A program made the position numbers and the translations under genes. Below the pieces are notes generated by a model. That model made no database searches, had not been told where the DNA came from, and worked only from the letters and a program-made list of their open reading frames with translations. From Bradyrhizobium glycinis (GTDB lineage Bacteria; Pseudomonadota; Alphaproteobacteria; Rhizobiales; Xanthobacteraceae), in assembly GCF_016031655.1 (NCBI RefSeq), contig NZ_JACCHQ010000003.1, positions 309,827 through 373,826 of the forward strand: 64,000 nucleotides of DNA, written 5' to 3'. Positions 24,699-33,176 of the stretch are shown piece by piece. The number at the start of each line of letters is the position of its first letter. Position 1 is the first letter of the stretch.

Positions 24699-25673
24699 AT
24701 GCGCCGCCGTGATTTCATCAAGGCTGTTGCGGGCTCGGCTGCAGCTTGGCCGCTGGCGGTGGGCGCGCAGCCCACCGATCAGCCCAGGAAGAAGATGCCT
24801 CGTGTGGGCCTTCTGGCGTCGGTTCATCATGAACGAATCGATGCCTTCGAGCATGGGCTACGCGAGCATGGGTATGCCGAGGGCCAGAACATCATCATCG
24901 AGCGCCGGTTCTGGAAGAACGATCCGAAGCAACTGGCAAAGTTTGCCGCCGACTTGGTCACTCTGGATGTTGAGGTGATCGTAGCGCCCTCTACGCCCGA
25001 GGCCCTTGCCGTCCAAGCGCTTACCAGCACGATCCCCATTGTAACTGCCACCGCCGACGCGGTCGGTGTCGGGTTGGCGGCAAGTTTCGCGCGGCCCGGC
25101 GGAAACGTCACCGGACTGACCGCCGTCGGTGGAAGCAGCAAGAATCTCGGTCTCCTGGCGGAATTACTGCCGCGAGCATCGCGTTTTGCGGTCCTGCTCG
25201 ACCCAGACAACCGGTATCATGCCGAGTTGATGGCCGGCTTTCAGAAGACCGCCGCGGAACGACACTTCGAGATTCTTCCGGTGGTGAAACGCTCAGCGGA
25301 AGACATAGGTCGGGGATTCCACACCATGGCGTCGAGGCATGTCCAGGGCCTGCTCGTGCTTGCGGACCCCATCGCGCGCACCAACCGGCGGGAGATCATT
25401 GAGCTCGCCGCACAATACCGAATTCCCGCGGTGTACTATTTTCGTGAAGAGGCGGTCGAAGGAGGCCTTCTCGCCTATGGCGCTGATCTCATCGAGCTCC
25501 ATCGTCGGGCCGCCGCTTATGTTGCAAAGCTCCTGCGGGGCGCGAAAGCCGCCGAACTCCCGATCGAGCAGGCCGAACGCTTCCGCTTGGTGATCAATCT
25601 AAAGACCGCCAACGCACTCGGCCTGAGTATCCCGACTGCGTTACTCGCGACCGCCGACGAGGTGATCGAATGA
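24699..25673 (+). CDS. ABC transporter substrate-binding protein (TrpX/YtrF-like ABC_sub_bind family)
   Basis: The 324-residue protein has a twin-arginine-like signal (RRRDFIKAVAGSAAAWPLA) and the periplasmic-binding fold of the ABC_sub_bind family (PRVGLLASVHHERIDAFEHGLREHGYAEGQNI, IPIVTATADAVGVGL, FARPGGNVTGLT). No permease or ATPase gene is adjacent, so it is an orphan binding protein, common in Bradyrhizobium-type genomes. It lies at the left edge of a patchwork region; a hydrolase gene fragment begins 5 bp after its stop. Confidence 0.85.
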   Translation: MRRRDFIKAVAGSAAAWPLAVGAQPTDQPRKKMPRVGLLASVHHERIDAFEHGLREHGYAEGQNIIIERRFWKNDPKQLAKFAADLVTLDVEVIVAPSTPEALAVQALTSTIPIVTATADAVGVGLAASFARPGGNVTGLTAVGGSSKNLGLLAELLPRASRFAVLLDPDNRYHAELMAGFQKTAAERHFEILPVVKRSAEDIGRGFHTMASRHVQGLLVLADPIARTNRREIIELAAQYRIPAVYYFREEAVEGGLLAYGADLIELHRRAAAYVAKLLRGAKAAELPIEQAERFRLVINLKTANALGLSIPTALLATADEVIE

Positions 25674-25678
25674 TGCTG

Positions 25679-25812
25679 CGCTGCATGCGGTCGGAGCGGG
25701 TCTGGTCGGCAAACGCGCGGAAGGTGCGGCCGACGGGATCGGTGATTTCGTCGAGGGACGGTTCTTCCAGCGCCTCGGCGACGTTCTCGCCGGGAGCGCG
25801 GCCCTCGATCAG
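25679..25812 (-). pseudogene. Fragment of an alpha/beta hydrolase gene
   Basis: On the minus strand this reads LIEGRAPGENVAEALEEPSL then DEITDPVGRTFRAFADQTRS and DR, closely matching residues in the middle of the hydrolase at 28577-29332 (LIEGTGPGENVAKALEAPALD... TFRAFADQTRSDR). About 44 codons remain in frame; the catalytic N-terminal and C-terminal parts are missing. One edge abuts a perfect 32-bp palindrome at 25814. This is a gene remnant, not an active gene. Confidence 0.85.
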
Positions 25813-25813
25813 G

Positions 25814-25845
25814 GAATTACGGTGACAGTGCTGTCACCGTAATTC
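25814..25845. repeat. Perfect 32-bp palindrome
   Basis: Arms GAATTACGGTGACAG (25814-25828) and CTGTCACCGTAATTC (25831-25845) are perfect with a TG centre. It starts one base after the hydrolase remnant and ends 12 bp before the DUF1330-like gene stop. The TTACGGTGACAG motif resembles hairpins linked to REP-type or IS200-like elements, but no transposase is present. It could serve as a bidirectional terminator. Confidence 0.85.
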
Positions 25846-25857
25846 ACCCACAATTTT

Positions 25858-26271
25858 TCACATCTCCTTGGCGAGCGCGAACAGCCGGAAATCTTCGAGC
25901 GCAGCGTGCCGATGCGGGGCGACTTCGCGTCGGTAAGTCTCGGTGTCGACGATCGAGCGGAAGGTGGCGAAATCGCCGTATTCATTGATGGCCGCTTCGT
26001 CCCAGCGTTCGCCCGGCGAGCCGACGAGGCTGGTCAGGACCGGCCCGGAAAACATCCGCGCGAGCGGCTTACCGGCCGCAAGACGCCGGAATGCCGGCCT
26101 ATAACGTTCATGAAAGGCTTCGCGGCCCGAGCAGGGCGCGGCGTCGAAGCCATCCTCGTAACGCGCCTGCGCGCGGTAGCGCAGCAGATTGAGCATATAA
26201 ACCGGCTGGCCGGGCGGAATCGCGCGCTCGGCGGCGTCGAGGGCTTGCAGGGTGATTTCGACGAGGTTCAT
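25858..26271 (-). CDS. DUF1330-like dimeric alpha-beta barrel protein
   Basis: The 137-residue protein shows features of the DUF1330/NIPSNAP-like ferredoxin fold: VYMLNLLRY near residue 25, RWDEAAINEYGDFATFRSIVDTETY (about 90-115) and HRHAALEDFRLFAL at the C-terminus. The function is unknown for most members. The ATG at 26271 is used; the in-frame extension upstream is Arg-rich and spurious. It is divergent from the LysR gene, 107 bp apart, so the LysR protein may regulate it. Confidence 0.75.
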   Translation of the reverse strand: MNLVEITLQALDAAERAIPPGQPVYMLNLLRYRAQARYEDGFDAAPCSGREAFHERYRPAFRRLAAGKPLARMFSGPVLTSLVGSPGERWDEAAINEYGDFATFRSIVDTETYRREVAPHRHAALEDFRLFALAKEM

Positions 26272-26378
26272 GGGGCTTCCCGCGTTTTTAGCGCCGCAGA
26301 GCGCGCGCTGACGCTCCCTGTTTAGCCAGTCGGGGGGCGCGCTTGTAGCGACCAAGAAGCCATGATTATGTGGACTCC

Positions 26379-27314
26379 ATGTCCACAGCGAACTTACCTC
26401 CCGACGTCTCGCGCCTCCTCGCCTTCGTCCGCGTCGTCGAGGCGGGCTCCTTCGCCGAAGCCGCGCGGCGGGCGGGGACGACCACATCGGCGATGTCCAA
26501 GGCGGTCGCCCGCTTGGAACAGGCTCGCGGCTTGCGGCTCTTGCATCGCTCGACCCATTCGCTGGCGCTGACCGAAGAGGGCGACAGGCTGATGGCGGCC
26601 GGACGCGCGTTGGCCGAAAGTCTCGCCCGTGTCCAATCCGCGCTCGGCGAAGTCACCCGCGACGATGGCGGACGGGTGCGGGTGACCGCGCCCGCTTCCT
26701 TCGCGCGCGCCTGCATCCTGCCGCGACTGCCCGCGTTCCTGCGCGAACGGCCGGAAATCGAGATCGAGGTCAAATTCCGCAACGAGATTCTCGATCTCGC
26801 GGCGGAAGGCGTGGACGTCGCGATCCGCTCAGGGCCCCTCGACCGCGCGCCCGGCCATCAGGCGCGGCGGCTTTGCACCTTCTTCTGGATCGCCTGCGCC
26901 GCGCCGGCCTATCTGAAGGCGCGCGGCACGCCGGCTACTCCCTTTGAGCTTTCCGCGCACGACCACGTCGGCTTCCGCAATCCCGCGAGCGGTCAGATCC
27001 TGACCTGGCGCTTCGCCGACGCCAGCGGCAAAGGACCCATTCGCATCACGCCCAAGCCCAAGCACATTTGCGACGACGCGCACGCTGCGCTCGCTCTGAT
27101 CGCGAATGGGTTTGGAATCGGCTGGGGGCCAGCATGGCTCGTCAACGAAGACCTGCGCGCCGGCCGGCTGGTCGAAGTGCTGGCGCCGTGGCGCGCGCCT
27201 GGGGAACCCCTGTGGATGCTGCGCACCTCCGGCCGCCGCCCGCCCCTGCGCACACAACGCGTGATGTCGTTCCTCGAAACGCTTCCCGCTGCGTTCAGCG
27301 ACAAGGCAGCGTGA
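26379..27314 (+). CDS. LysR-family transcriptional regulator
   Basis: The 311-residue protein has the N-terminal winged helix (about 8-65; AGSFAEAARRAGTTTSAMSKAVARLEQARGLRLLHRSTHSLALTEEG) and a substrate-binding domain (about 90-300). It belongs to the CrgA-like subgroup judged from VRVTAPASFARACILPRLPAFLRERPEIEIE. The ATG at 26379 lies 9 bp inside a possible GTG start at 26370. The divergent DUF1330-like gene is the most likely target. Confidence 0.88.
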   Translation: MSTANLPPDVSRLLAFVRVVEAGSFAEAARRAGTTTSAMSKAVARLEQARGLRLLHRSTHSLALTEEGDRLMAAGRALAESLARVQSALGEVTRDDGGRVRVTAPASFARACILPRLPAFLRERPEIEIEVKFRNEILDLAAEGVDVAIRSGPLDRAPGHQARRLCTFFWIACAAPAYLKARGTPATPFELSAHDHVGFRNPASGQILTWRFADASGKGPIRITPKPKHICDDAHAALALIANGFGIGWGPAWLVNEDLRAGRLVEVLAPWRAPGEPLWMLRTSGRRPPLRTQRVMSFLETLPAAFSDKAA

Positions 27315-27441
27315 AGCAGCGGTCGTTATCGATACTGAGGCGCGCCAAGAGACTGAGCTCCAGGTCCCAGGGATATCGGAGGCGAAGCCTCTCTTGGCCC
27401 ATAAGCCGACCTTCCGCGATGTCCGCCGATTTGTCTGATCC

Positions 27442-28314
27442 CTACTTCGCGCGGAGCCTCTGCAGCCGCGTCACGGCCAATTCGTCGCCTGGATGCAGTC
27501 TTAAGACGGTCTCGTAGTCGCGATACGCACGATCAAGCTCGCCTGCCCGTTCATAGGCTAGGCCTCGGTACCTGAGGGCTGTCGTCGAATTGGGGTCCAG
27601 TTCGACAGCCTTATCCAAGCTTTCGATCGCGGCCTTCTCATTCTTCAATTTGACATGAGCGGCTCCGACGCCCACGCGAAGTCGAAAGGTATCGCTGAGC
27701 GAGAGATGTCCGAGTGCCAACGCCTTGTCGTAATCCTCCAGCGCGGTTTGCGGTCGGCCCGAACGATTGTAGGCCTCGGCCCTTCCAAGCATGAATAGAC
27801 CTGATCTCGGCTCAAGCTTTATCGCTTCGTCAAACCGTTTGATCGCTTCGTCGAATTTGCCCTGCTCCATAAGCGCCAGTCCCTGACCGTGGGGGAAAAC
27901 TCCATCATCGGGGAACAGCTTCGCCGCGGCGGTGTAGTCGGCCAGCGCAAGCTCGAAGTGACCTTGGTGGTGATAGAAAAGGCCGCGGTCCCGATAAGCG
28001 CGCGGGTCGGTAGAGCCGACCATTTCGACGGCCGCGGTAAAATCGGCTTCGGCTTGATCCCATCTTTTTGCCAGCTGAGCGGTTACACCCCTCATCCGCA
28101 GCAGCTCCGCCCGGTCCTTGAGACTGAATTGCTGTTCGAGCCCTTTGGAGTAGATTTGAATGGCTCGGTCAAAGTCCAGCTTGCTTACGGCAACGGCAGC
28201 AGCCGTCTGGTAAGTCTCGGCGTCAGACGCGATTGCCGCAGAACAGAAGGGCCAGAGCACGGACAGGAAAGCAATCCCGCGCAGGACCCGCCTTAGCTCC
28301 AAGCCCACTTTCAT
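27442..28314 (-). CDS. Exported tetratricopeptide repeat protein
   Basis: The 290-residue protein has a signal peptide (about 1-30, ending AAIASDAE) and about seven TPR motifs (for example AYRDRGLFYHHQGHFELALADYTAAAKLFPDD and TALRYRGLAYERAGELDRAYRDYETVL). TPR repeats form a protein-binding superhelix, here in the periplasm or outer membrane face. GGAG precedes the ATG at 28314. It converges on the LysR gene; partners are unknown. Confidence 0.82.
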   Translation of the reverse strand: MKVGLELRRVLRGIAFLSVLWPFCSAAIASDAETYQTAAAVAVSKLDFDRAIQIYSKGLEQQFSLKDRAELLRMRGVTAQLAKRWDQAEADFTAAVEMVGSTDPRAYRDRGLFYHHQGHFELALADYTAAAKLFPDDGVFPHGQGLALMEQGKFDEAIKRFDEAIKLEPRSGLFMLGRAEAYNRSGRPQTALEDYDKALALGHLSLSDTFRLRVGVGAAHVKLKNEKAAIESLDKAVELDPNSTTALRYRGLAYERAGELDRAYRDYETVLRLHPGDELAVTRLQRLRAK

Positions 28315-28576
28315 TTGCTTCTCCGGGCTGAAAAACGCTCTTGCCGATGGTAACTCAATCGGCAGCAAGGCCCATGGAACACTGCAACGTTAACGCGGAT
28401 TTCGGTTAAACAATCGTCACGCGAGTAGAGGCCATTCCCCGTTGCGAAGCCTTAGGGAACTCCAGATATCTGCGCATGAAGGCGTGACGGTCGCCGAAGG
28501 AGTGGATGGCTCTGCCTCGTAATGCGACATTTCAGGATAATAGGGCGCCGACGTCATCGCCTCAGCAAAGGTCGCC

Positions 28577-29332
28577 TCAGCCACGCCGTGAGAGGAAGTC
28601 GAGCACGCCGGTCTTGTAGACCTTGTCGCCGACCGCGCGCATGTGGTCGCGGTTCGGGATGTCGAGCACTTCCGCGCCGGGGATGATGGCGCCGAGCGCG
28701 CTGGCGCTTCCCGCGACGTCGTCGGTCGAGCCGACGGCGATCAGCACCGGAACGTCGATGCGCGCGGCTTCCTCGCGGGTCATAAGATCGCGCGTGCCGC
28801 GCAGGCACGCGGCGAGCGCACGGCGGTCGGAGCGGGTTTGGTCGGCAAACGCACGGAACGTGCGGCCGACAGGATCGGTGACGTCGTCCAGCGCGGGCGC
28901 CTCCAGCGCCTTGGCGACGTTCTCGCCGGGGCCGGTGCCCTCGATCAGGCCGCCGATGCCGATGCCGCCGAGGATCGCGGAGCGCAGCCGCTGCGGCTGG
29001 TTGAGGGCGAGCCAGGCCGTCATTCGTCCGCCCATCGAATAGCCCATGATGTCGGCCTGCGGGATGGCGAGATGATCCATCAGCGCGAGCACGTCGCCGG
29101 CCATCATTGGAATCGAATATTGCGTGGGCTCGTAGAGCTTTGCGCTCTCGCCGTGGCCGCGATTGTCGAGCGCGATCACGCGGCGGCCGTTCTTGCGCAG
29201 CTCCGACACCCAGGTCGGGTAGACCCAGTTCACGTTCTTGCTGGAGGCAAAGCCGTGCACCAGGATGATCGGATCGCCCTCGCCTTCGTCGAGATAGGCA
29301 ATTTCAACGGCGCCGTTGTGAAAGCTCGGCAT
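28577..29332 (-). CDS. Alpha/beta-fold hydrolase
   Basis: The 251-residue enzyme shows the oxyanion motif VHGFASS, the nucleophile elbow GYSMGG (Ser near 97), a catalytic Asp in AVGSTDDVAGSA and a His in IPNRDHM near the C-terminus. It is like esterases or 3-oxoadipate enol-lactonase-type hydrolases; the substrate is unknown. The start is at 29332 or 29335 (consecutive ATGs); the open frame beyond overlaps a dispersed palindrome. A diverged fragment of a paralogue lies at 25679-25812. Confidence 0.85.
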   Translation of the reverse strand: MPSFHNGAVEIAYLDEGEGDPIILVHGFASSKNVNWVYPTWVSELRKNGRRVIALDNRGHGESAKLYEPTQYSIPMMAGDVLALMDHLAIPQADIMGYSMGGRMTAWLALNQPQRLRSAILGGIGIGGLIEGTGPGENVAKALEAPALDDVTDPVGRTFRAFADQTRSDRRALAACLRGTRDLMTREEAARIDVPVLIAVGSTDDVAGSASALGAIIPGAEVLDIPNRDHMRAVGDKVYKTGVLDFLSRRG

Positions 29333-29373
29333 CATCAGTTCCGTGAGATGTTGAGGGGAATGACGCGATCTTA

Positions 29374-29422
29374 GAGCATGATCCGGAAAAGTGTGCAGCG
29401 GTTTTCCGGCAAGATCATGCTC
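29374..29422. repeat. Dispersed palindrome, family C, copy 1
   Basis: The sequence starts GAGCATGATC and ends GATCATGCTC and contains TCCGGAAAA/GTTTTCCGG. The same element in the opposite orientation occurs at 32891-32939. It is a repeat I associate with Bradyrhizobium-type genomes and is located between genes. Confidence 0.85.
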
Positions 29423-29449
29423 AAACAATAGCCCGAAGCGGATCGCGCC

Positions 29450-30586
29450 TCAGGCCGTCGCGGCCGCGCCTTCCAAAGCGGCGTCGGCCGCCATCTGCGC
29501 TCGGCGCAGCCGCCGCGCTCGCCTGCGATCGCACCAGGCCTGGGTCAGGCGCTCGGCGGTCGCCTTGATGGAGGAGAGCAGGCCGAACAGCGTCACGACC
29601 GCGCCGAACAGCCACATCGCCAGATCGAACGCGCCGCCGACGAGCAGCAGCGCGCCGCGGCCGAGCAGCTTGATGATCGCGCGCGTCTTGCCGCCTTGCG
29701 CTTCCGCAAGCCGCGCCGCGCGCGCCACGTCCTTCGGACCCTCGGCGATGCGCAACGTATCCATCGCCCCGCGCGTGCCGGTCTTTCCGGCGACGCGCGT
29801 GACGTCCTTGCCGAGCCGGACCAGCGCACCGGCCTTCTCGGCCCGGAACGCGGCCTTGATCGCGCTCGCGGTCTGGCCGGGACGCAGCACCGAGCCCGAT
29901 GCCACCGCGTTGCGGAGCATCGGCGTGTCGACGACCTCGCGCGCGGAGCGACCCGCCCATGCGGCGAGCCCCTCGCCGAGCCGTCCGAGCTTGCGCGCAT
30001 CCTTCACCAGCGTCAGTCCGGCGCGCACCGGCGCGGCACCGCCGACCGAGACGTAGGTCGCCGCCGTCACCGCAAGGCCGGCCGCCGCAAGACCGAGCAC
30101 GAGGCGGTCGGTGTCCTCGCCCATGGCCAGATGCTTGCCCTCGCGCACCACGTCCCTGATGTCGCCGAACACGAAGAGATCGCCGGCCACGGTCCCGGAG
30201 AGGCTCGCGACGTCGTCCGCGTTGCCGGTGACGAGACCGGTGGCGAAGCGCTTGGCGAAATGCGCGGTGGAATTCTCCGCTTTGACGGCGTCGCCGACGC
30301 GGCTCAACAGGTCGTCGGGGAGCGCGATGTTGCGCTTGCGCGCCAAGTTAACGAAACTGTCGGCGAGATCGGCATCGCCGGCCGAGAGCGCGGCCTCGAT
30401 ATTGTCCTGAACCAGGCGGTCGTTGTGCCGGAGCAGTGCATCGAGCTTCAGCTCGGAGAGCGCGGCCGGATCGTCCTGGGCGGCCAGGATCGCGCCGGCC
30501 TCGCGGGCATGCGGCGCCACCTGCGCGAGCACGAAGCCGCACACGGCCATTCCCGCCAACGCCGTACTGATTCGCAGCCACTTCAT
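29450..30586 (-). CDS. Membrane-associated hypothetical protein
   Basis: The 378-residue protein starts with a signal/anchor (MKWLRISTALAGMAVCGFVLA), has a helical Ala-rich middle, a hydrophobic segment around 160-180 (LVLGLAAAGLAVTAATYVSVGG), another at 310-340 (GALLLVGGAFDLAMWLFGAVVTLFGLL) and a basic C-terminus (CDRRRARRLRRAQ). No family was recognised. The ATG at 30586 was chosen at the beginning of the signal; longer starts to 30808 have no support. Confidence 0.65.
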   Translation of the reverse strand: MKWLRISTALAGMAVCGFVLAQVAPHAREAGAILAAQDDPAALSELKLDALLRHNDRLVQDNIEAALSAGDADLADSFVNLARKRNIALPDDLLSRVGDAVKAENSTAHFAKRFATGLVTGNADDVASLSGTVAGDLFVFGDIRDVVREGKHLAMGEDTDRLVLGLAAAGLAVTAATYVSVGGAAPVRAGLTLVKDARKLGRLGEGLAAWAGRSAREVVDTPMLRNAVASGSVLRPGQTASAIKAAFRAEKAGALVRLGKDVTRVAGKTGTRGAMDTLRIAEGPKDVARAARLAEAQGGKTRAIIKLLGRGALLLVGGAFDLAMWLFGAVVTLFGLLSSIKATAERLTQAWCDRRRARRLRRAQMAADAALEGAAATA

Positions 30587-30894
30587 GTGGAAAAGCCCGG
30601 ATGCCCTAAGATCGCTCGCGCGGAACGATACGCCTTTCGTCCCGATTTCACGCAACCACAGAGATAGTATGCCAAAATTGCGACACAACGTCCCCGACGA
30701 AAGAAGGGCTTCTCTCAGGCCGCAAGATTGTGTCGAATTTGCATGAGCAAATGAGCATGGGGCACTTGCGAAGCTTTTGGGTTCCGTCGGACTAGCAATC
30801 ATCTGCACCCGCCTTTATGGTCCGCGGCGCCTCAAAGATGCCGCGTCAGTTCGTGATTGTGTCTGCCGCCATTGCCACTCCAGGATGAACTACG
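30587..30894. other. 308-bp divergent intergenic region
   Basis: This gap separates a minus-strand hypothetical gene from the plus-strand zinc-finger gene. It holds a spaced inverted repeat CGACACAA (30681-30688) / TTGTGTCG (30728-30735), a possible operator pair. No ORF with a ribosome site and no clear promoter were found. Confidence 0.35.
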
Positions 30895-31140
30895 ATGTCC
30901 GACCATGTCGTCCCGCACTTCCATAACGATGCCGGTGTTCCCGTCATCGAGATCGGCTCGCAAGAGTTCATGTGCGTGGGCGCCAATCCTCCGTTCGACC
31001 ATCCGCACGTCTTCCTCGACCTCGGCAACGACAACGAAATCATCTGCCCCTATTGCTCGACGCTGTATCGCTTCGCGGCCGACCTGAAGGCGGGCGAAGC
31101 TCGCCCGCCGGAATGCGTGCTGAAGGACAAGGTGGCCTGA
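30895..31140 (+). CDS. Zinc-finger (CHCC type) protein
   Basis: The 81-residue protein carries the zf-CHCC pattern: Cys27, His36 or His38, Cys51 and Cys54 (CVGANPPFDHPHVF... IICPYCSTLYRF). This domain is shared with the NDUFS6 subunit of mitochondrial complex I, and free-standing bacterial members of about 60-80 residues are common in alphaproteobacteria. It may bind zinc and aid complex I assembly, which is inference. The FAD monooxygenase gene follows 20 bp downstream on the same strand. Confidence 0.87.
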   Translation: MSDHVVPHFHNDAGVPVIEIGSQEFMCVGANPPFDHPHVFLDLGNDNEIICPYCSTLYRFAADLKAGEARPPECVLKDKVA

Positions 31141-31160
31141 CCGCGTCCATCGGTTAAGGG

Positions 31161-32363
31161 GTGGCGCTCTCCCGAACGATCGTCATTGCCGGTGCCGGCA
31201 TCGGTGGCCTGACGGCCGCGCTCGCGCTCGCAGCCCGCGGCTTCCGCATTGTCGTGCTGGAGAAGGTCGAACGTCTCGAGGAGGTCGGCGCCGGCCTGCA
31301 GCTCTCCCCCAATGCCAGCCGCGTGCTGGTCGATCTCGGCCTCACCGAACGCCTCAAGCTGCGCGCCGTCACCCCGGAAGCACTCTCGATCATGAGCGCG
31401 CGAGCCGGCGGCGAGCTCTTGCGCATGCCGCTCGGCGACGCCGCATCCGCGCGCGCCGGTGCGCCCTATTGGGTGGTGCACCGGGCCGACCTGCAATCGG
31501 CCCTCGCCGGCGCCGTCGCCGACCATTCCGACATCGACCTGAAGCTGGGCGCGACCTTCGAGGACGTCGCGCCTCACGCCAAGGGCCTGACCGTGGTCCA
31601 TCGCAGCGGCACGATCCGCCGCAGCGATCTTGCCAGCGCGCTGATCGGCGCCGACGGCATCTGGTCGACAGTGCGCCAGCATCTGTTTCCCGAGGTGCAG
31701 CCGCGCTTTTCCGGTCTGATCGCCTGGCGCGGCACGCTCGATGCCACGCAATTACCGAAGGACTTTACCGCGCGCCGGGTGCAGCTCTGGATGGGACCGA
31801 ACGCCCATCTGGTCGCCTATCCGATCGCGGGCGGGCGCCAGATCAATGTAGTGGCGGTGTTGCCGGGCACCTGGAACCGGTCGGGCTGGAGCACCCCCGG
31901 CGATGCCCGCGAGGTGATGGACGCCTTTGCCGGCCCACGCTGGCCGCCGGCGGCGCGGATGCTGCTCGCCGCGGTCGACAGCTGGCGCAAATGGGCGCTG
32001 TTCGGCGTGCCCGAGGGGTGCCCCTGGAGCAAGGGTTCGGTGGCGCTGCTCGGCGATGCCGTGCACGCGATGCTGCCGTTCGCAGCGCAAGGCGCCGGCA
32101 TGGCGATCGAGGATGCCGCCGTGCTCGCCCGGCATTTGAGCCTCGAGGCCGCCGAGAGCAGCAAGGAGGTTGCCGCCGCGCTGACGCAATACGGCCGTAG
32201 CCGCCAGGCGCGAGTGCGGCGGGTGCAGCGGACCGCGCGGCAGCAGGGCCGCATCTATCATCTCAATGGGCCGCTGGCGCTCGCACGCGATCTTGCGATC
32301 CGCGCGCTCGGCCCGGAGCGCATGCTGGCGCGGCAGGACTGGATCTACGGCTGGCGGCCTTGA
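31161..32363 (+). CDS. FAD-dependent monooxygenase (salicylate hydroxylase-like)
   Basis: The 400-residue protein has the FAD motif GAGIGGLTAALALAARG near residue 11, the conserved HRADLQSAL region with Arg/Asp, ALIGADGIWSTVR (DG motif, about 155) and GDAVHAMLPFAAQGAGMAIEDA (GD motif, about 290). These are group A aromatic hydroxylase features. It adds one oxygen to an aromatic or related substrate with NAD(P)H; the substrate is unknown. The start is GTG; the purine-rich AAGGGG is rather close, so an alternative start is possible. Confidence 0.88.
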   Translation: MALSRTIVIAGAGIGGLTAALALAARGFRIVVLEKVERLEEVGAGLQLSPNASRVLVDLGLTERLKLRAVTPEALSIMSARAGGELLRMPLGDAASARAGAPYWVVHRADLQSALAGAVADHSDIDLKLGATFEDVAPHAKGLTVVHRSGTIRRSDLASALIGADGIWSTVRQHLFPEVQPRFSGLIAWRGTLDATQLPKDFTARRVQLWMGPNAHLVAYPIAGGRQINVVAVLPGTWNRSGWSTPGDAREVMDAFAGPRWPPAARMLLAAVDSWRKWALFGVPEGCPWSKGSVALLGDAVHAMLPFAAQGAGMAIEDAAVLARHLSLEAAESSKEVAAALTQYGRSRQARVRRVQRTARQQGRIYHLNGPLALARDLAIRALGPERMLARQDWIYGWRP

Positions 32364-32387
32364 AACGAAGCCCCGCCGGCAAATGCC

Positions 32388-32804
32388 TCAGCGGGCCATT
32401 TTGCCGGATTTCGACGCGGATTTGGCCGCGGGCGATGCCGGAGGCGGCGGCGCCTCAGGCGGCGTCTCCCGGCACCTATTGCGGCGCCAGGCGTCCTCGG
32501 CCAATTGGGCCTGCCCGCGCACGGCGACATAGTCGTTGCGATAAGCGAGCTCGGACACGACGGCGCCGCCGGCCCCGGTCTGCGCCTTGTCCATCAGTCT
32601 CTGCAAATCGGCGGTGCGATTGGCGAGGTTCTTGCGCTCGGCCTCCAGCTGCTTGCAGTCGTACAATTCGAATTTGGCGGGATCGGCGAAGGCCGGTGCG
32701 ACCGTCTCGCTCACGCTGGCGCAGCCGGACAGCGCGAGGCCAGCCGCAAGCAGCGCGAACAGAGTGCCAACGCCGCGCAGCGAAAAGGAAAACGAAGCAG
32801 CCAT
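32388..32804 (-). CDS. Small lipoprotein with coiled coil
   Basis: The 138-residue product has a lipoprotein signal with lipobox LSGC (Cys near residue 28), a helical part with heptad-like pattern (CKQLEAERKNLANRTADLQRLMDKAQ), one further Cys pair position (YDCKQ, RNRCRE) and a Pro/Ala/Lys-rich tail. It should be anchored in the inner or outer membrane facing the periplasm. Its function is unknown. The gene converges with the monooxygenase. Confidence 0.78.
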   Translation of the reverse strand: MAASFSFSLRGVGTLFALLAAGLALSGCASVSETVAPAFADPAKFELYDCKQLEAERKNLANRTADLQRLMDKAQTGAGGAVVSELAYRNDYVAVRGQAQLAEDAWRRNRCRETPPEAPPPPASPAAKSASKSGKMAR

Positions 32805-32837
32805 GCCGGATGAATAGTCCCGTTGGATTGAGAATGC

Positions 32838-32880
32838 CTAAAGCGCGATAAGATCAGGATGAATCGTGATCGCGCTTTAG
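32838..32880. repeat. Dispersed palindrome, family D
   Basis: Perfect 12-bp arms CTAAAGCGCGAT (32838-32849) and ATCGCGCTTTAG (32869-32880) enclose 19 bp. It stands directly beside a family C element, forming a composite repeat upstream of tRNA-Leu. Confidence 0.85.
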
Positions 32881-32890
32881 TTTATTGTTT

Positions 32891-32939
32891 GAGCATGATC
32901 TTTTCGGAAAACCGCTACACACTTTTCCGGATCATGCTC
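32891..32939. repeat. Dispersed palindrome, family C, copy 2
   Basis: Starts GAGCATGATC and ends GATCATGCTC and holds TTTTCGGAAAA and TTTTCCGG. It is the inverted counterpart of the element at 29374-29422. Confidence 0.85.
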
Positions 32940-33077
32940 TAAAGCAGCAACAGATGTCCGGATTGAGGCTTTGCCTTGTGCCCCCGGCTCGCTTAAGGAA
33001 GAACCGTCCCTCCGGCGACGAACGCGCCAATTCCAGACCGCCGGAACGGACTTAAATGTTTGATCTCGTTGGATCAA

Positions 33078-33166
33078 GCGGGCATGGCGGAATTGGTAGA
33101 CGCAAGGGACTTAAAATCCCTCGGTGCGCAAGCGCTGTGCCGGTTCGACCCCGGCTGCCCGCACCA
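33078..33166 (+). tRNA. tRNA-Leu (anticodon TAA)
   Basis: The 89-nt gene has a 7-bp acceptor stem GCGGGCA/TGCCCGC, a class II long variable arm (CGGTGCGCAAGCGCTG region), a T-arm with GGTTCGACC and an encoded 3' CCA at 33164-33166. The anticodon loop CTTAAAA gives TAA, which reads Leu codons UUA/UUG. A plus-strand ORF overlapping this tRNA is an artefact. Confidence 0.95.
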
Positions 33167-33176
33167 CTCGATTGAA

